A model generated the notes under the pieces. That model worked only from the letters and a program-made list of their open reading frames with translations. It was not told the DNA's origin and ran no database searches. 19,430 bases of DNA. Source: CAZMOK01 sp964644135. Its GTDB lineage: Bacteria > Bacteroidota > Bacteroidia > Bacteroidales > JAGOPY01. The stretch covers positions 1 through 19,430 of the forward strand of contig CAZXWD010000059.1 in the NCBI GenBank assembly GCA_964644135.1. Direction: 5' to 3'. This document shows positions 16,190-19,430 of the stretch, in pieces. Numbering within the stretch: position 1 is the stretch's first letter; every line of letters begins with the position of its first letter. Both the position numbers and the translations under genes were made by a program.

Positions 16190-18389
16190 ATGAAAATGTT
16201 GAAATATATTATCGCGGTTCTGCTTACCGCTTACTCATGCCAACTATTCTCCGAAATACCACCTATTGCCGTGTTAACCGGGAAGATCACTTCCGAAGGA
16301 CAGCCTGTGCCGTATGCCACTGTGGCATTTCACGGAACTACCATCGGCACTGCCGCTGATGCGCAAGGAAACTTTGCCTTCGAAAAGCTCCGCGAGGGAA
16401 AATACCGGATCGAAGTAAGGGCAATGGGTTATAAAATGAAATCAATCCCTGTAGAGATCCTTTCCGAAGATAGCCAGTCGCTTGAAATAAACCTGATGCC
16501 TGATATGCTTATGATGGACCAGGTGGTGGTAAGTGCCAACCGCTACGAATCGAAACGGAAAGATGCGGTGGTGATCGTCAACCCGATCACCCCTGAGCTT
16601 TTTGAAACGACCCAATCGGTAAGCCTTGCCGAAGGCATCCGGTTCACACCGGGATTGAGGGTGGAAAACAACTGCCAGAACTGCGGTTTCACCCAGCTCA
16701 GGATCAACGGCCTTGAGGGCCCCTATACACAGATCCTGATCAACAGCAAGCCCATTTTCAGCGGCCTGGCAGGGGTCTACGGACTGGAGCAGATCCCGCC
16801 TGCCATGATCGAACGGGTTGAGGTGGTACGGGGCGGCGGATCAGCCCTTTTCGGGGGCAATGCCATTGCCGGATCGGTGAATATCATTACCAAAGAACCC
16901 CTTTTCAACACTTTTTCAATCAGTAGCACGCTGGGATGGATCGATGCAAAAGTGCCTGAAACATCCACTAACCTGAATGGGGCTGTAGTTACCGGGGATA
17001 TGAAAACAGGTTTCCAGTTCTTTGGCACTCTCAGGGAGCATGCACCGTACAATGCCAATCCTGAGGTAATGTGGGATTCGAATGATAACGGCATACCCGA
17101 CAGGAAAGACGACTTCTCTGAGATCACTTCTCTGAAAAACAGGTCGTTTGGGTTCATGGCCTACCACAAGCCCGGGGATTACTCAAAAGTTTCGGTCGAT
17201 TTTTACAGCCTGAACGATTTCCGCAGGGGCGGGAACAAATTCGACAAACAGCCCCACGAAGCAGATATTACCGAACAGGTTGATCACGATATTCTTGGCG
17301 GAGGCNNNNNNNNNNNNNNNNNNNNNNNNNNNNNNNNNNNNNNNNNNNNNNNNNNNNNNNNNNNNNNNNNNNNNNNNNNNNNNNNNNNNNNNNNNNNNNN
17401 NNNNNGGGGTTTACGCCCAGCAGGACTGGGACCTTGGGCTTGTGAAGCTGAATGCCGGTCTTCGCTTCGATCACTATGATGTGGCCGACCATTTTTCAGA
17501 GAGTGGCAGCAGCACATCGGGTAACGTGCTGAGTCCGAGGATAGGCATAGCTTATAAAGTCGCCACGGGTACTAACCTGCGGTTTACTTACTCACAGGGC
17601 TACCGCAGCCCGCAGATCTTTGATGAAGACCTGCACATTGAAACTTCCGGGGCCAGGCAGGTGTTCCATCTGAACGATCCGGATCTTAAACAGGAAACCT
17701 CTCACAGTCTCACATTGTCGGCAGAACAAAGCGCAAAGGTGGGCCGGGGGGAATTCTCTCTGCTGGCAGAAGGCTTCTATACCCTGCTTGTCGATCCCTT
17801 TGCCAATGAGTTTATGATCATCGATTCTACGAAAGATGCCTATTACTACCGCGTAAATGCTGAATACGGGGCCTATGTTGCCGGGGTGAACCTGGAGTTG
17901 AACTGGTTCTTCAGCAAGAAGACCGGCCTGCAGGCAGGCATTACGTTCCATGAAAGCAAATACCAGGAAGATATCCAATGGGGTGAGGAGGAAAGTTCTG
18001 TGTCTGACAAGATCCTCAGAAATCCATCAAGCTACGGTTACCTGGTCTTTAACTGGAAGCCCACAGATAAATTTACCGCCTCGCTGAATGGCGTCTATAC
18101 AGGCAGGATGCATGTGCCCCACCTGGCCGGCGGCACAGATCCTGAGGGCAATGTGATCGAGGTGGAGAAACTGGAGCATACCAATCCATTTTTAGACCTC
18201 GGTGTCAGGTTCAGCTACCATTTCGACCTGAGCGACGAGATCTGCCTGGAAGCTTATGCAGGGGTGAAAAACCTGCTGAATTCCTACCAGGATGATTTTG
18301 ATGCAGGCCTATACCGTGATGCCGGGTATATTTACGGCCCGGGGCAGCCCATTTACCCGTTCTTCGGCATCAAGGTCAGTACGGAGTGA
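16190..18389 (+). CDS. TonB-dependent outer-membrane receptor with carboxypeptidase-like regulatory domain (interrupted by gap)
   Basis: Two readable parts form one receptor: 372 residues before the gap (16190-17305) and 327 after it (17406-18386 plus stop). It starts with MKMLKYIIAVLLTAYSCQLFS, a signal peptide. Residues about 27-103 are a beta-sandwich domain (LTGKITSEGQPVPYATV). Residues 110-237 are the plug, with NCQNCGF at 161-167 (C162, C165), INGLEGPY, and VVRGGGSALFGGNAIAG (212-228). The rest is the 22-strand barrel. It imports a large or scarce ligand using TonB energy. The two halves are in different frames across the 100 N, so the real gap must be a multiple of three, not 100. No SusD partner is adjacent, so a glycan-type SusCD system is unlikely. 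Metal complexes or corrinoids are plausible; a cobalamin link to the radical SAM genes is only inference. Confidence 0.9.
17306..17405. other. Scaffold gap (100 N) inside the TonB receptor gene
   Basis: Exactly 100 undetermined bases. Codon phase before (17305 ends a codon) and after (17406 begins a codon) shows the true missing length should be divisible by three if the gene is intact. Confidence 0.99.
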
Positions 18390-18390
18390 G

Positions 18391-18466
18391 GGAGCACGGA
18401 GTAGAAAATAAGAGGTTAGGAGGATAAGAAAATAAGAAGAGGGGAAGGGGGGAAGAGGGGAAGAGG
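18391..18466 (+). repeat. Right arm of the 76-bp inverted repeat flanking the TonB receptor
   Basis: It begins two bases after the receptor stop codon and matches the reverse complement of 15895-15970 at about 65 of 76 positions. The arm is nearly all purine on the plus strand, and the purine run extends with few interruptions to about 18520. Confidence 0.88.
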
Positions 18467-18517
18467 AGAAGGGGTGAAGAGGAGAACGAAAGTTAAGCCT
18501 GGAGGAAAGCGGAAGGG

Positions 18518-18547
18518 AGAGCTTAGAGTTGAGAGCTTAGAGCTTAG
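18518..18547. repeat. Short heptamer tandem repeat
   Basis: Units GAGCTTA, GAGTTGA, GAGCTTA, then a further GAGCTTA-like unit. It is located outside the right inverted-repeat arm, mirroring the array outside the left arm. Confidence 0.7.
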
Positions 18548-18557
18548 ATAATTCTAA

Positions 18558-19430
18558 TCACCCTGTTAATTGACTGTACTTCTTAAAGTTTTCAGCCTGT
18601 TCAAAGATTTCCTTGTAGACCTCGTCGCGGTCAACAGGGGGGTAATTGTGCTCGGCGAGAAGGATGATCAGATCGGCTTTCAGTTCGGCTTTGATATCAT
18701 CCCGCTTGCTCCAGTCGGTGTACCTGGATTTGTCGTCAACCACTTGCTTTACCGCCTGCGAAAGAGCTAATAGTTTTTCATGAGGATATTCAAAATCGTA
18801 TTTGACAGCCAGGGATTTGAGGATGTCGTAAAAGGCTTTCTCTTCGAAATCGATTCCCAGTTCCTTAAATGATTCTTTCTCCTTTTTGAGTGCATGGTAT
18901 AAATCGATAATCTCATCGGTGAAATCATCCAGCACCTCGCTTCTTAAAACATCACTCTCCTTTCTTTCATTATATCGCTGGACAAGCTCCTGCATCTTCT
19001 TCGAGAAATCGATGCCCTGAATACGATTTACTTTTTTGAAATCTTCAATGGCCCTGGAAAGCAATTGCTGCAACAGCTTGATCTTCGTATTTGGCAACTT
19101 GATCTTTTCGATCTTGGCCAAATAGTCTTCATCAAAAATATCAGCCTCGGTATTCTTCTCATCATGCATCTTGAAGATCTCTTCAACCCCCTCGCTGGTC
19201 AAAGCATCGCTGATCATTTCCCTGACCCTGGCATTCATTTGCGCAGTATCAGGCGCTGTACCCTTAGTTAGTTTGAAGACTATGGACCGAACGGCCAGGT
19301 AGAAATGGATCAAGTCCCGTTCCTTCTGCGTGAACCTGTCACTTCCCACACAGATATCATAGGCGGCTTTCATACGCTTGACCAGGAACATGAACCGCTT
19401 TTCGATATCCTGGGTCAACTGCACAAACTC
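18558..19430 (-). CDS. hsdR: Type I restriction enzyme R subunit, C-terminal part (partial, 5' end outside window)
   Basis: The readable 290 or so residues are mostly helical and charged (runs of K, E, D) and match the C-terminal helical region of HsdR subunits (DUF3387 type). Examples are the KRFMFLVKRMKAAYDIC start, TDEIIDLYHALKKEKE, AFYDIL, KLLALSQAVKQVV and SRYTDWSKRDDIKAELKADL, and the end YPPVDRDEVYKEIFEQAENF. This region contacts the modification subunits; the nuclease and helicase domains of HsdR lie upstream, outside the window. The frame is open to the edge (codons for E-F-V precede the GTG at 19424), so this is a cut gene and not a short one. The methyltransferase and specificity subunits are expected beyond 19430. 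The 168-base spacer to the TonB gene is filled by repeats. Confidence 0.88.
   Translation of the reverse strand, partial: EFVQLTQDIEKRFMFLVKRMKAAYDICVGSDRFTQKERDLIHFYLAVRSIVFKLTKGTAPDTAQMNARVREMISDALTSEGVEEIFKMHDEKNTEADIFDEDYLAKIEKIKLPNTKIKLLQQLLSRAIEDFKKVNRIQGIDFSKKMQELVQRYNERKESDVLRSEVLDDFTDEIIDLYHALKKEKESFKELGIDFEEKAFYDILKSLAVKYDFEYPHEKLLALSQAVKQVVDDKSRYTDWSKRDDIKAELKADLIILLAEHNYPPVDRDEVYKEIFEQAENFKKYSQLTG

Overview
The window looks like a piece of a Bacteroidota (Bacteroidales-like) genome, probably a draft or metagenome scaffold. The reasons are Bacteroides-type -7 promoter boxes (TAnnTTTG) in the divergent intergenic regions, weak or absent Shine-Dalgarno sequences, several GTG/TTG starts, a TonB receptor with an N-terminal carboxypeptidase-like regulatory domain, and many period-7 short tandem repeats in the spacers. 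Four runs of exactly 100 N (4111-4210, 8447-8546, 15648-15747, 17306-17405) are scaffold placeholders. Any reading frame crossing them is unreliable.

Layout. 1-142: array of heptanucleotide repeats running into a polysaccharide deacetylase (142-753, +). 758-4053 (-): two-gene molybdoenzyme operon, a Cys-type molybdopterin catalytic subunit without a Tat signal and a single-chain DmsB-DmsC fusion. 4211-5792 (-): GT2 glycosyltransferase translationally coupled to a GNAT acetyltransferase. 5934-8443 (+): a B12-binding radical SAM enzyme overlapping a PAPS-dependent sulfotransferase. 8547-10612 (-): acyl carrier protein, ketoacyl-ACP synthase III and SDR reductase. 10793-15647 (+): two more B12-binding radical SAM paralogues and a fatty-acyl-AMP ligase fused to an ACP domain. 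16190-18389 (+): TonB-dependent receptor, enclosed by a 76-bp imperfect inverted repeat. 18558-19430 (-): C-terminal part of a type I restriction HsdR subunit, cut by the window edge.

The core at 5934-15647 reads as one biosynthetic locus in three transcription units. The FAAL can activate a free fatty acid and load it on ACP, the KASIII can extend an acyl or acetyl unit, the SDR can reduce the 3-keto group, the sulfotransferase can sulfate a hydroxyl, and three cobalamin-type radical SAM enzymes can act on unactivated carbons. The set FAAL-ACP + KS + KR + sulfotransferase matches, as separate proteins, most steps of the cyanobacterial olefin synthase (Ols) logic. I see no thioesterase or acyltransferase. 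The product is unknown: a sulfated or alkenyl lipid with radical-installed methyl, C-C or ring modifications is one hypothesis, and an acyl-decorated glycan or glycolipid (suggested by the adjacent GT2/GNAT pair) is the main alternative.
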